Shown here: piece after piece, positions 1 through 12,700 of the stretch
How the letters are laid out: each line of letters starts with the position of its first letter
Position numbering within the stretch: position 1 is the stretch's first letter
Origin: JAWPMT01 sp965242775
GTDB lineage: Bacteria; Bacteroidota; Bacteroidia; Cytophagales; Cyclobacteriaceae
NCBI GenBank assembly: GCA_965242775.1
Contig: CBDETI010000008.1
Span: 1 to 64,000 of the forward strand
DNA length: 64,000 nt
Direction of reading: 5' to 3'
Notes under the pieces: generated by a model
The model's database searches: none
Told to the model about the DNA's origin: nothing
What the model saw: the letters and a program-made list of their open reading frames with translations, nothing else
Translations under genes and position numbers: made by a program

Positions 1-1
1 A

Positions 2-3000
2 ACAAATTCTACACATACCTTTAATATTTCTGATGACGACAATTCCCGTGAGATTGATTTTCAGGCAATAACCGGTAGTGGAGGAGAAGGCACGACGCCT
101 GTTGCTGTCACAGTTCAGATCAACGAAGAAAACTTGGCTGGAGGGACGTCAGTTGATTATACGGTATCCGGAGGTTCAGCGTCGGGTTCTGGCGTTGACT
201 TTACCTTGGCTGATGGCTCCGTAACGGTGCCTCAGGGGGCAGGTAACCTTACGGCAACATTTGACATAGACATTGTTGATGATGCCATTTTTGAGGGAAA
301 TGAGACAATAGAGATCACTTTGGTTTCAGCTGCTTCGGCCAATTTGGGTACCAACCAGGTGTTCACTTTTACTATTACGGATGATGAGTCCACACCTACA
401 ATTGACTTTTCTTCCTCGAGTGTAACCGTAAATGAATCCGGCGGTACGGCAGATGTAGAGGTTCAATTATCTGCAGAATCGTCATCAGATGTAACCGTAT
501 CTTATGCCTCATCAAATGGTGGCGCTGTTGCTCCTGGTGATTTTACGGCTTCCTCCGGCATGATCACAATCCCTGCCGGTTCAACAACAGCCGATATCAA
601 TATCACGATAATTGACGATAGTGACCTGGAAACTAACGAGGATTTCACCTTGGCACTTTCGACTCCTTCGGGAGCGAGTTTGGGTACGACCAACAATCCT
701 ATCACCGTTACCATAGTTGATGATGACAACATTGGTATTGTTGGTCCGGGTGGAGTGGGTTCCAATAGTAACAATTTGCTTTGGCTGAAGGCCGATGATA
801 TCGGACAAGCGGATATGACGGGCGTTACCTCTTGGACAGACGCATCTGGAAATGCGAATAACTTCACCGACGGTACCGGAACGCCTACTTATAGAACGTC
901 AATTCAAAATGGCCTGCCTGTTGTTCGTTTTGATGGCAATGATGCAATGACGGGATCCTCGACAGTCACCGGCACTTCTGGCCGCACTGTCTTTATTGCC
1001 GGCAGTGTGGCCTCAGGGCTTAGCACGAGTACCTTCGCCGAGCTGAATACGGGACGCAGTGGAGGTACAGGCACTTCCTATAGGATCCGGGGAGATGTGT
1101 CTATTGATGTCAACAGTGGGGACCGGGTGTTCAGTACTGGATTTACACTGTCAAGTTTTAACGTCCTCACCATTAGCAATGGAAGTAATGCAAATGCCAA
1201 TAGTATCAGTGGGTACCTGGGTGGCACCAATCTCACACAAACCTCGGCTACTGCTGCAGCAATCAATACCCAAACTGGCGGAATGACGATCGGTGGAACC
1301 AGCGCCTCCGGGGGAGAGTTGGACGGAGATATTGGAGAAATAATTGTTTATGATACAGAACTCAATGACGCACAGCGAATCCTTGTAGAGAATTACCTTG
1401 CCGAAAGGTGGGGGACTGTTACCACACCCGATGTTTACGACGGACAAGGTACTTATGAGTTCGAGGTGGCAGGGCTCGGACAGGTCGATGGTGCCAATTT
1501 CCATCTATCATTCGAAACTGCTGGAATAATTACGGTTAATGCCCCCGCCGGAATTGGCAATGGGGAATACCTGCTGGCTGGTCATGACAATGGAGGAGTT
1601 AGTACCTGGCAAACTAGCGATGTGCCCAATTCAGGGGTACAAAGGCTGGATAGAGAATGGTATTTTGATGAAACAGGTGACATAAGCTCCGCTGACATCA
1701 GTGTAGATATCACAGGGTTCCCGGTACCAAATAGTGGTTATACTGTTTATGTCCTGCTCTCGGATGTTGACGGTGACTTTAGCTCGGGTGCCACGATCTA
1801 TCCCCTCACGGACCAGGGTAGTAATATTTATCAACTTCAGGGGCTGCCAATTTCTGATGGCTATTTGGCTTTAGGTGTTGCCCAGAATCTTTACAATGGT
1901 GGTGCTTTTGACCAGGCAAGTAGCTGGCTAGCTGGGTTTGTACCAGGGTCGGGTCAATCGGCGATCGTTAGCGCCGGCATGGCTGCCAGTTTGAACGCAG
2001 ACATAACCATTGGCTCAATCTCCCTGGCCGATGCCACTGCATCCCTGGATTTGAATGGGCAAACCTTGACCCTTGATATGGGCTGTATCACATTGAATGG
2101 TGGATCACTCAATACTGCAACTGCGGGTAGCACCGTGGTATATGCAAGTGCGTCCGATCAGTGTGTTACCGGTACGACCTACAATGTGCTCAATTTGACA
2201 GGAGGAGCAACAAAAACATTGCAAGGTGCTGTGGATGTAGACGGGGATTTGACCATTAGCAGTGCGGTCACACTTGACGTCAATGGCACCAATACCATTA
2301 ATTTGGCCGGCGACTGGACGAATAATGGTATTTTCAGCGAGGGTACAGGTACCGTGGTTTTGGATGGTTCCGGAGCTCAGAATATCACTTCGCTGGGATC
2401 TGAATCATTCCACAACCTGACGATTGCCAAAACTTCGGGCTCCACGGCCACTATTCAGCAATCAACTACCGTCACGAATCAACTCACCCTGACCTCTGGT
2501 TTGGTATCCGTGGGTACAGAGCAGTTGATAATTGGAGAATCTGCGGTTATCTCAGGAGGAGATGCGGGGAGTTATGTTTTAGCAGAAGGTACCGGAACGT
2601 TGAACAAACTCTATCCCGATGGATCCGGATCGGCGGGATCATTCAATTTCGCCATTGGGGACTCTGAAGGTTATACACCCTTGACTTTCACGCTTAGTGC
2701 TGGGACTCGGACCAGTGCGGAAGTTAGTAGCAATATCAGCGATACCTCTCATCCAGGGATTGACTCAGCACAGCATTTGTCACAATATTGGACGATAGAA
2801 GCTAATGGGATCTCTGGCCCCACATTTGGTATAAGCTTCACTTACAGTTCAGTGGATGTAGTGGTGTCCGATACAGCTTTTGTTCCGCTGAAGTTCAATT
2901 CTGCGGCAGATACGTCAGATTTCCCATCCTATTCATTGGATCATGCCAACAACATCATTAGCTGGTCAGGGCTGACTTCCTTCAGCGCTGTAACTGCGCA

Positions 3001-3586
3001 AGGCTCCAACGACACGTCATTGCCTGTAGAATTAGTCAATTTCACAGCTAAGGAATCGGATGGTTCGGCACTCCTGAGATGGCAGACGGCTATTGAAGTC
3101 AACAACGACCGTTTCATCATTGAGAAGTCCACAGATGCTCGATTTTTTTATCCGATAGGCTCGGTTACCGGGGCCGGTTCGTCTGAAGAATTGCAACACT
3201 ACCAATTTCTGGATAATGAACTTGTACCTGGTATGTCATATTATCGCCTGAAGCAAATAGATTTTGATGGCAGCTTTGAATACTCTCCGGTGATTTTTGT
3301 TGAGTATGAGATCTATGGAGAAATTTTCGCAGCCAGCCTTTTCCCCAATCCTGCACAAGCGGCTGCTATCAATTTGTCCTTGGCAACGAGCAACTTAAAT
3401 CAGCAGATTCGTGTGGATATTACGGATATGACAGGTAGGTTGTTGGAGGCCCAAGTGTTTAGTCCTGTGGCAGTTAAGTCCATCTATGAGCTGTCCCCTA
3501 CCGGCCTGAGCGGTGGAACCTACCTCGTGCGAATTTCTCAACCTGGTCACCAGACCATTACACGAAGACTTGTCATTTCGAATTAG
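2..3586 (+). CDS. Giant Calx-beta / LamG-like surface protein with T9SS sorting domain (5' end outside window)
   Basis: The reading frame is open to the left edge, so this is the C-terminal part of a larger protein; the TTG at 134 is not a credible start. Seen in order: the end of one Calx-beta repeat (ISDDDN near 38-52), two further Calx-beta repeats (to about 730), a GPGGVG linker and LamG-like lectin-fold domain (about 745-1420), a domain carrying AGHDNGG (about 1440-1890), a W-module (about 1900-2010), beta-helix-like stalk repeats, a FAIG module (from about 2650), an FN3-like domain starting LPVELVNF (about 3020), and a T9SS type A C-terminal domain with LFPNP (about 3338). Calx-beta repeats usually bind calcium; the acidic DDD/DDE ends here fit that. 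It is probably exported across the outer membrane by T9SS and attached to the surface. The layout matches the C-terminal unit of the gene at 15131-29092, so the two are paralogues. Ligand unknown. Confidence 0.9.
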   Translation, partial: TNSTHTFNISDDDNSREIDFQAITGSGGEGTTPVAVTVQINEENLAGGTSVDYTVSGGSASGSGVDFTLADGSVTVPQGAGNLTATFDIDIVDDAIFEGNETIEITLVSAASANLGTNQVFTFTITDDESTPTIDFSSSSVTVNESGGTADVEVQLSAESSSDVTVSYASSNGGAVAPGDFTASSGMITIPAGSTTADINITIIDDSDLETNEDFTLALSTPSGASLGTTNNPITVTIVDDDNIGIVGPGGVGSNSNNLLWLKADDIGQADMTGVTSWTDASGNANNFTDGTGTPTYRTSIQNGLPVVRFDGNDAMTGSSTVTGTSGRTVFIAGSVASGLSTSTFAELNTGRSGGTGTSYRIRGDVSIDVNSGDRVFSTGFTLSSFNVLTISNGSNANANSISGYLGGTNLTQTSATAAAINTQTGGMTIGGTSASGGELDGDIGEIIVYDTELNDAQRILVENYLAERWGTVTTPDVYDGQGTYEFEVAGLGQVDGANFHLSFETAGIITVNAPAGIGNGEYLLAGHDNGGVSTWQTSDVPNSGVQRLDREWYFDETGDISSADISVDITGFPVPNSGYTVYVLLSDVDGDFSSGATIYPLTDQGSNIYQLQGLPISDGYLALGVAQNLYNGGAFDQASSWLAGFVPGSGQSAIVSAGMAASLNADITIGSISLADATASLDLNGQTLTLDMGCITLNGGSLNTATAGSTVVYASASDQCVTGTTYNVLNLTGGATKTLQGAVDVDGDLTISSAVTLDVNGTNTINLAGDWTNNGIFSEGTGTVVLDGSGAQNITSLGSESFHNLTIAKTSGSTATIQQSTTVTNQLTLTSGLVSVGTEQLIIGESAVISGGDAGSYVLAEGTGTLNKLYPDGSGSAGSFNFAIGDSEGYTPLTFTLSAGTRTSAEVSSNISDTSHPGIDSAQHLSQYWTIEANGISGPTFGISFTYSSVDVVVSDTAFVPLKFNSAADTSDFPSYSLDHANNIISWSGLTSFSAVTAQGSNDTSLPVELVNFTAKESDGSALLRWQTAIEVNNDRFIIEKSTDARFFYPIGSVTGAGSSEELQHYQFLDNELVPGMSYYRLKQIDFDGSFEYSPVIFVEYEIYGEIFAASLFPNPAQAAAINLSLATSNLNQQIRVDITDMTGRLLEAQVFSPVAVKSIYELSPTGLSGGTYLVRISQPGHQTITRRLVISN

Positions 3587-3728
3587 TAAAAAAATTAAAA
3601 ATCGATCCACTATCTAAGGTGTAAGCGTCGATTATTCCTTGCAGTGCTGAAAATGTAATTAAATAGTGATTATTTATAATTTTTACAATAAAATTTAATA
3701 TCTTACGAGGTAATTCAACAGCGTCGCC

Positions 3729-6700
3729 TTGGGAAGAAAACTGTTATTGTGCGTTGCCTGCGCCTGGCAATTCCACTATGCTATTGCCCAAACCACCTCC
3801 AACGCCAGCGGAGAGTGGAATGATACAGGTACGTGGGTAGGTGGCGTGGTTCCGACTTCCGGGGATGTGATCATTGCTGATGGTCATGAAGTCATTTACA
3901 ACGCCAATCACGGGTCTTCCGATGCTGTCACCATTTCTTCGCTTGACGTTCAAGGTACTGGCTCCCTGGTATTTCCTTTCAGCGATGACGGTGAGCTGGA
4001 TGCTGACTTTACACTAACTATTCAGGGGTCTGTCACCGTAGCCTCCACAGCATCCATTACGAATTCAGAACCCAATGGAGGTAGCATACCCGGAACGGCA
4101 GCCAATCGTACCCACCTTATCAACTTTGAGGGTAACATATCAAATGCCGGGACCATCGACCTTTCCGGAACAACCGGATCCAGGTATGTGGATGCTGACT
4201 TTCAAACCAACAGCTTTGGGATTTCCGGAGCAGGTAATATCAACTTTTATGAGTTAGACATAGAGGCCGCCACTATCACGATCACCATAACGTCCACGGG
4301 TACGATCGAGGTGGAAAATACACTTGACTTATTTGCAAATACCACTCTTGTTATGAACGGCACACAATTCAATGTAGGCCCGACGGTGGCTTCGTCCTTT
4401 GAAATGGCTGGGGATGGTTCCACGTTTACCCTGACTGCAGGAACAGTAAATGTGGGCAGCGGTCTGTCTGGCAACTCATCGTCATTTTTCGTAGATGCTG
4501 ATAATTGTACTTTGAACGTCGACGGAGGTACATTGAATGTGGGGGACATAACGACAACTGGAGAGGGTCGATTGCGGGTGGACGCGGATGCTTCCACGGG
4601 ATTTTTGATGGATGTGGATGGTGGGAGTGTTGTTATCGCAGATTTGATTGACTTTCAAAATGCAACCGCTGTTTTTAACCTGGATATCAGCGCAGGTTCG
4701 GTACAAGTTGGTACGCAGGATTTAGGTGGAGAAGGCAATTCTGAGTTGCTAAATGGCGCACTTACTATGACTGGTGGTACCCTTGAGTTTGGCCGAAACT
4801 TGGACCTTGATGTCCTTCCAACTTTGAGCGGTGGTGCTAGCTTTTCCGTAGGCACGAATGCTGATCTCGACACAGATTTTCAAGTGGACTTTGGGAATTG
4901 GACGATTCCCAATACCGTGACCGTTACTGCTGACGGGGGACTCGATATCGTTGCTTCCAATTCCGTAACCGTGCAAACTGGCGCCGTTTTGAATATTGAG
5001 AGCGAGGACACTGACGAGCCTAACAATGCACTACAAGTATTTGGTACACTTACAATTGACGGAGGTACGGTAAATGTTGCCCAAAATGCCCTCACAACTA
5101 TCGATGCGGATATCGTCCAGATAGAGGATGGAGGAATTATCAACCTGAACGACGGTACCATGAACATCGCCACGAGCGTTACTGACGGCAGTCAAAACAC
5201 AGCCAACTTTCTGCAGTTTGACGAGACGACCACCACCATGACCGTAGGAGATGCCACAGGAGCTGCCGGTTCCGCAGTATTGAATATTGGGACCAGTATT
5301 ATAGCTCAGTCCCCACCTACCGAGGAAGATCTCATTGAGATCGCAGGGAACGATGCCACGCTAACTATCAACAGTGACGGGGAAGTAAATGTAGGTGGAG
5401 GTAATGTCGGCAGTGTCCGCCTCAACACGGACAACAACGATACCGATCAGGATTTTCATCTCATCGTTCAAGGTGGCACCTTGAATATCAATGGCGCCCT
5501 TGACATGCGAAGCGGTACGGGCTTTCAAATGACCAGTGGAACGACCAATATTGGTACTACATCCAGCAACGGCGTGAATGATATTGACTTTATCAGTAAC
5601 CGTGACCCTACTGCGCCGACTACCTTTGAAATGACCGGTGGGACACTGACCGTTGGCGACGGTGCTTCCCGAATTATCATGGGTGATGAAGACGCGAACC
5701 CGGCTTTTGGCAGTGCCACGGCTTACCATGAGTTCGAAATTACCGGGGGGACCGCCAATATCAATGGTGGATTGAGGCTACGTGACTACAATGCGAGATT
5801 GATTTTGGGCGGAGGAGCTACTATCAATATTAATCCTCAAGCCATTAACAATTTCGATGCGGATACGGATATCCTGGCGCTGGAATCTGGCATCGTGACC
5901 ATTTCCGGAAGCGTCAATATTAATTTTCTCAATCCACATAGTTTGACCGGCTTTGGGGAGGTGCTGTCCATACGAGATCCTGGCAGTGACCAAGATGACG
6001 CCATTACCTCCAGTAGTGGTGGTACGGTGGTAGTTGATTTCTCAAATGTGACCTGGGGGTTTGGCGATGGGACCGAATCGTCCTCCAGTGCTGACGGCTT
6101 TGATATTAGTTTGGAAACAGGCCATACCGCTTATGGTACTTGGGTGATAAACAATCCTTCAGGCAGCAATCGCGAAGTGAATTTTATCCAGTCTGGTACC
6201 TCCTATCTGGTAGGGGATGTGACGGTGACCGCCGGTGCACTCAATCTGGCAGACAATAACTTTGACAATGTTGGTGGTGCTTCTTTTACTATTGGAAGTG
6301 CCGGCACCTTGAAATTAGATACAGATTTCCCTGGACATTCTTCCGCTAACTTCACTTCCTATACCCTCAACAGTGGCAGTGTTGTCGATTTCAACGGCTC
6401 AACGGCGATAAGTAACGGTGAGGTCCCCGATGGCAGTTCCTTCAGCGTTTTAAAAGTTTCGGGAGGTGGAACAGTCTCCTTGGGAGGAGCCGCGCCAGTA
6501 GCTGACACAATCTCTCTTGAAAATGGTACGTTGGCGGCGAGCACAAACGTAACACCCGCATCAGGAGCGGTAGTCTCTATTGCTGATGGTTCGATGACTG
6601 GCACTTTGCAAGGGTCCAACGCTTATAGTGTGCGATACACCGGCACGTCAAAATCAGTAGATGTGAATACATCCGCAGAATGGACGGGTTCAGGTAGCAA

Positions 6701-9700
6701 AAGCCTGATTGTTGACCTTACCAGTGGCCAAACGATGACCTTCAATACAACGGCTCTTTCTGTTGACGACTTTTCGATACACGCTGGGACAGTCACTGAC
6801 GCTGGACTGTCACATACGATCAGTGGAGACTTGCTTTTGAATGACGTTTATACCGGCGCTGGCTCCTTGGCGTTAACCGGTGGGTCTGCAAGTCATAGCA
6901 TATCAGCAAGTGGAACTGCCACAGTTTCCAATCTAATAATGAATGATGTGAATGGGGCAGCAGGCGACTTGGATATGACTATCACGAGTGGGCTTACACT
7001 TACTACCGGCGTATTGTCCATTGGCGCTGGTACTATGACCCTGTCATCAGGAGCTTCCATTTCGGGAGGGTCTTCTTCATCTTATGTAGCTTTTGATGGG
7101 TCGTCATCAGCCGGCGGGATGGTACAGACCTATACATCAAGTACGGATAGTAAGACCTTTCCCATTGGCACTTCCTCGGGGTATGCTCCCGGGTCCATGA
7201 CGTTAAATTCATCTTCTGGTTTTGGAGCCCTGACGATGGTGCCCGTTACAGGCGGTTCTCAATTTTCGCTGGACGGTAGCAATACCCTGGATTTGGATTT
7301 TCACTGGGTATTAACTGATGACGGTGGGTTTTCTGGTGTCAGCGCCGATTATTCCTTCACCTACGATCAGTCGGATGTCAGAGGTACAGAAGGTAGTTAT
7401 ATCACCGCCAGATACGATGTAAGCAACCCAGCATGGACGAATTCAGATGATACTGCGGATGGAGCTGATGGCGTGAACTCGTCGACTAATGTCGCCACGC
7501 TCAATGGTGTTGATTTTACGGATGGACATTTTACTGCGGGGGAAGAAGATGAATTTTCTGGTGTCATTACGACCTTTTACCTCCGATCAGACCTCTCTGA
7601 GCCGCTGGACTGGGATGATGGTACCAACTGGACGAACATCGATGGAGGCACCACGCCAATCGGTCGAACACCTGGCACGAACTCTCCCGTGGTTGTCAAG
7701 CGAACAGTAAGCATCAATTCCAATGGACAAAGTGCAGGTTCTATCAACCTGGATGCCGCTGGTACAATTATCGTAGATGAGGATGGCGGTGGTAATCCCA
7801 CCTCGGGTCACTCCCTTGGAACGATTTCGGGTACGGGCACACTCAGATTAGTTTCCGATGATACTGATGTTCCTGTGTTTCCAGATGAAAATGGAGGTAA
7901 TTGGACATCTTTTTTGGGCTCATCAGGAGGAACCGTCGAATACTCAGGAGATGGAAGTTACACTTTGCCGGCAATTGGCGAATCATATCACAACCTTACT
8001 ATCACCAGTACCAATGCCTCTTGTAGCTGTACAAAGACGCTTGCCGATGAAGACATGGCAATCACAGGCGATCTGGTTGTGACCGGAGGCAATGGCGTGA
8101 CCGCTCTTATCAGCGAAAGTTCGAATGGTGACTTAACGGTCTCCGGTGACATAACTGTAGCGTCTGGGGATATCCTCCGTTTTGGCACGACCAATGCCCG
8201 TACGGTTACCACTTCCGGAAATGTGACCGTCGAGGGAACTTTCGATGTGACAGGCACTGGCTCGGCCTCCCATAGCCTCTCGATAGCTGGAACACTTACG
8301 TCTAACGGTACTTATGATATGAATACCGGTGGAAGCACCACTATCACTACTTTCAATGGTTCAACCAATCAATCGGTGACCGGAAGTGGTACCGCAGATT
8401 TTGAACGCCTTGTTGTTAACGTGGGTAGTTCCTCGGCGACTTCATTGACGGTGGATGTCAGCACTTTCTCCGTAACGGGCACAGGGGATATCAGTGATGA
8501 ATCGTCTATAGAGCTGCAGAATGGCGAATTGATCCTTTCTACCGGTGGAACCATTGTGTTAAGCACTAACGGAGGCTTTGATATTCCTGCGACCAGTGCT
8601 CTGACTATGAACAGTGGTTCGCCTACTTTGAGTCTTTCAGGAGCTTCGGCCGGCAATTTGGCGCTATCTGGGGCCATTACAATCACGAGTGGCATTTTGA
8701 ATGTAGGAAATTCTACCGACCAATCAACTGATAATAGCATTCTATACGATGGCACTATGGGTTCAATTACGGTCAATGGTGGTACCCTTAACGTAGGTGG
8801 CGCGATAAGGCCGAATGTTAGCGATGCATCAGCTGCCTTGTCTTTCGACCTAAGCTCCGGCACGGTATCAGTGGCCCGTAATACGAGCACCAATAACCTT
8901 GGCGTGACCAATGTGACTTCCCGAGCGGAGGGCGATTTTGTAATGGATAATGCAAGCTCATCTTTTACCATGTCAGGGGGGAACCTGGAAGTCGTCCGAG
9001 CGCAAAGAAATGATGGCAAGGCCTTTAGTATTACCTCCGCTGTGACTGATTACACAGTAACAGGTGGTACGGTGAGCGTACTGCAAGATGCCCATGATGC
9101 CTTTAGTAGCAACAATACAGTTACGAATAATGACGTATGTATCTATTCAGCGGTGCCCTTTTATAACCTCGAGATTGGTGATGGTGATTATGAAGGCGAT
9201 TTTGGGGGACCCAATTCCAACGGAAATGAACTGGACCTGCAGGTATTGAATAACCTGACCATTAACCTGGATGATGGTACCGCGGACAATGGAAAATTTG
9301 AGTTTTACCGCGCGGATCGGGCCGCAAGCCAAAATGATGACGATTTCAACGTGGTGGTGGGCGGAAACTTTTTGATAACGAGTGGAGATGTGCAGGTGAA
9401 CAATGACGGTACCGGCGGAACTATCACTTTCAACGGTAGCGGTACTCAGCAATTTACCACCAACGGAGAAAGTTTTGGGGATATTGTTATAAATAGCACC
9501 GGCACGTTGCAGCTGCAGGATGCATTGACAATAGAAGGAGACTGGACTTACACCCAAGGCACGTTAGATCAGAATAGCCTGTCTATCACCATGACTAATT
9601 CTAATGGAGTGGCCACGTCAATTACCGGTAATGCGACTTTCGATGACATCACCTTGAGTAACACCAATGGCGTGACCCTTTCAAGTGGTACGGTTACTAT

Positions 9701-12700
9701 TGCTTCCGGGGGTACAATCACGCTATCCGACAATGTCATATTTGATATTGGAAATAATGGTCTTACAATAGCCGAGCAAAGTGCCTCCGCGATTACTTTT
9801 TCAGATGTGGCTGATGCTACGAACATGATTCGCGTATCAGGGAGCTCTTCCGCGATAGGCGTGACTAGAACCTATCCCAACAGCACCACAACTGGTTTTG
9901 TATATCCCATAGGTGCTACGGTGAACGCTACCGATTACTATTTGCCTGCACAGGTCGATCTTACTGCGGGAGGTGGAGCCGGTGCAACAGCCACAGTCAT
10001 TCTTACCACTTCTCAACATCCACAGGTTACAGACTCGGAAAATGCTTTGAATCTGTATTGGACTGTCTCGGAATCTGGTTTCAATGGTTCTCAAACAGCC
10101 ACACATACCTATACCTATGGGTCGGTAAACTCAGATTTGGTGGAAGGAGCCGACGATACAAATTTCCTAGACGCTCTCAACGCTGGTTCGCCGACATTTT
10201 CATGGACAGAGGGTTCGACAACTAACGTCAGCGGTCAGGTTATTACTTTCACCGATCCTGGCTCGGATAATATCACTGGAGATTTTACAGCTGGAGTTGA
10301 TGCTGCTTTTGGTACCATCACTGTTTTTTACACCATTAGAGATGGTGATTGGAACAATACATCTAGCACAACCACACCTTGGACCAACGACGAATGTTCA
10401 GCGGGCGTAAGAAATGAAGTCACGGGAGTCGAGCCATCGACGAACGATCCGGTAGTCATTTGCTCTGGCAATACTGTGACTATAACTACTGCTACGGGCC
10501 TGGAGGCTTCCGCTATACAGCTTGATGGTACGCTCCAAAGTCAGATAGACGATATTTCCAGTCTGAACGCTATAGACGGGGACGGTACATTGGCCTTTGA
10601 TCACACCACAGCCACAACACCTACTCTCGGTAGTTTTACTTCCGATTTTGAGTCAAATGGCACTGTGGATTTTGGTGGAACAATGGCGTACACACTTCCA
10701 ACTTTGACCACTTACAATAATCTGATTATCTCTAATTCGGTCGATGTGAGTTTGGCTAACGATATCAATATTGCAGGAGACCTCACACTTAATGGTGATT
10801 CGCTAACATTAAATGGCTTTTCGATAACCGATAGTGAAGGAACCGGTACGTTTTCTATGGCCAGCGGAACCGATTTAGTCGTCGACGGTGCAAGCAACTT
10901 TCCCTCGGGATTCAATACCTACAGTTTAAACCTTGCCAGTAATGTTACCTATAGTTTCAATAATGCATCATCGCAAACGGTGCAAGGAGGAGTAACCTAT
11001 GGTAACCTGCTATTTACCCGGACCGGGGGAGACCCGGCAGTGAAACTACTTAATGGCAATATTGTCATTGCCGGAGATTTGACTATAAATCGCCGGGCCG
11101 AGCTGCAGGCCTCTACCCATAACATTGAGATTCAGGGTGATTGGAGTATGGATACACGCAATAACACTAATTTTGACCCAGGTACCGGAACAGTCACTTT
11201 CAATGGGTCAGCTAACCAGACTTTATCCTTTACCAATGGCTCAGAGAGTGAAGCCTTTTACAATCTGATCATCAACAACTCAGCAGGATCTGTTGATTTT
11301 AATTCCAATGTTACGGATGTAACGGTTGCAAATGATTTGACTATCTCAGATGGCACCTTAGCCATGGGGGATTTAGAACTCGCTGTAACAGGCAATACAT
11401 CGACCTCCTCCGGGGCTTTTTTAACAAGCAACACCACGGTGGACTTGAATGGGAATCTCACCAATGCGGGTACTTTCACCGTGCCCAATACCGTAACGCT
11501 CTCTGGAGATTTTAACAACACGGGTACTTACACCAGCACCAGCAATACACTGATCTTGGATAACATTTCAACCGCCCAGAGCCTTACAGGAGCGACCACT
11601 TTTAACAACCTTAGCCTGACCAAAGCGAGTGGTGTAGATGTTACTCTGAATAACGCCATGACCATAGGTGGGACGCTCTCTTTGGCGAACGAAGGAAATA
11701 TCGTCCTGTCTTCTGGCAACTTAATAATTGCCAATGCCGGGGCGATAACTGGAAATGCCGGTGGATCGGCAGTGGGGGATTTCAGTGCCACTCGTATGAT
11801 TAGAACGGATGGTTCGGGCTCCGCTCCATTTCTTGTCAAAAATGCTGAAGACAGTGATACGGAGTGGGATATGGTATTCCCGATAGGGACGGACGATAGT
11901 GGCAACAGATACACACCGGTGACGGTTGAGGCCACCAACGATCAAATTGCCAGCACGGGTACTCTTTCCGTAAGGTCGGTGAATGGTACATCCACCGATC
12001 AAAGCATAAGTAGTTCTGCGACTACCTTAAACAGGCACTACGATTTCGATATTACTGGTATCTCAGGCTCAGTCACATTCGATGTTCTCTTTCAATATGA
12101 CGATGCGGATGTGGTTGGCACCGAAAGTGATTACAACGCCGCCTACAGCGAGCGGGGAGTAGATGACGGTTGGAATGAACCCGTAGCGTCCATGGCCAAT
12201 GCTAGTGCAGGGACCAATCAGTTTGGCGCTTCAGCGACCTTGGATGGTGCAATTTCTTTTTCAACAGACATTGATACAGAGTGGATTGCCGGTGACAATG
12301 ATCTCCTTTTTCCTCGCTACTACAGTAGAAATGGAGGTGGAGTGGATTGTACGGGCGGTTGTGACTGGAATGATCCAACCAACTGGACCCTGGAGGATGG
12401 AGGTACAACTTCCGCAGGCGCCGTTCCTACGGCAGATAATGCCGTAACAATTTCCTCCGGACACACAATGACCATGGACAACAATACCAATTTGGCTCAA
12501 TCTGTGGACATCCTAGGTACATTGGACATAGCCGCCACATCTGGACACACGTTAGGCGAGGTTACGGGCACAGGCACACTCGAAATAAGCGCCAGTGGGC
12601 TAAATACCTATGTGACTACTGGCGCTGGCTCTACTTTTTTCGGACAATCCGGGGGAACCGTATCTTATTTAGGTGATGCAGCTTATTCATTGCCTGCAGT

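Noticed and set aside
134..136. TTG at 134 as start of the first gene
   Set aside because: The frame is open to base 2 and the upstream codons read as the end of another Calx-beta repeat, so the true start is outside the window.
3587..3728. Terminator or promoter in the AT-rich gap between the first two giant genes
   Set aside because: The gap is AT-rich but shows no stem-loop with a T run and no clear Bacteroidota promoter pair.
8369..9019. Minus-strand open frame of 216 codons inside the 3754-residue gene
   Set aside because: It is antisense to repetitive stalk coding, rich in Pro/Val/Ser as expected from the complement of Gly/Thr/Asn repeats.
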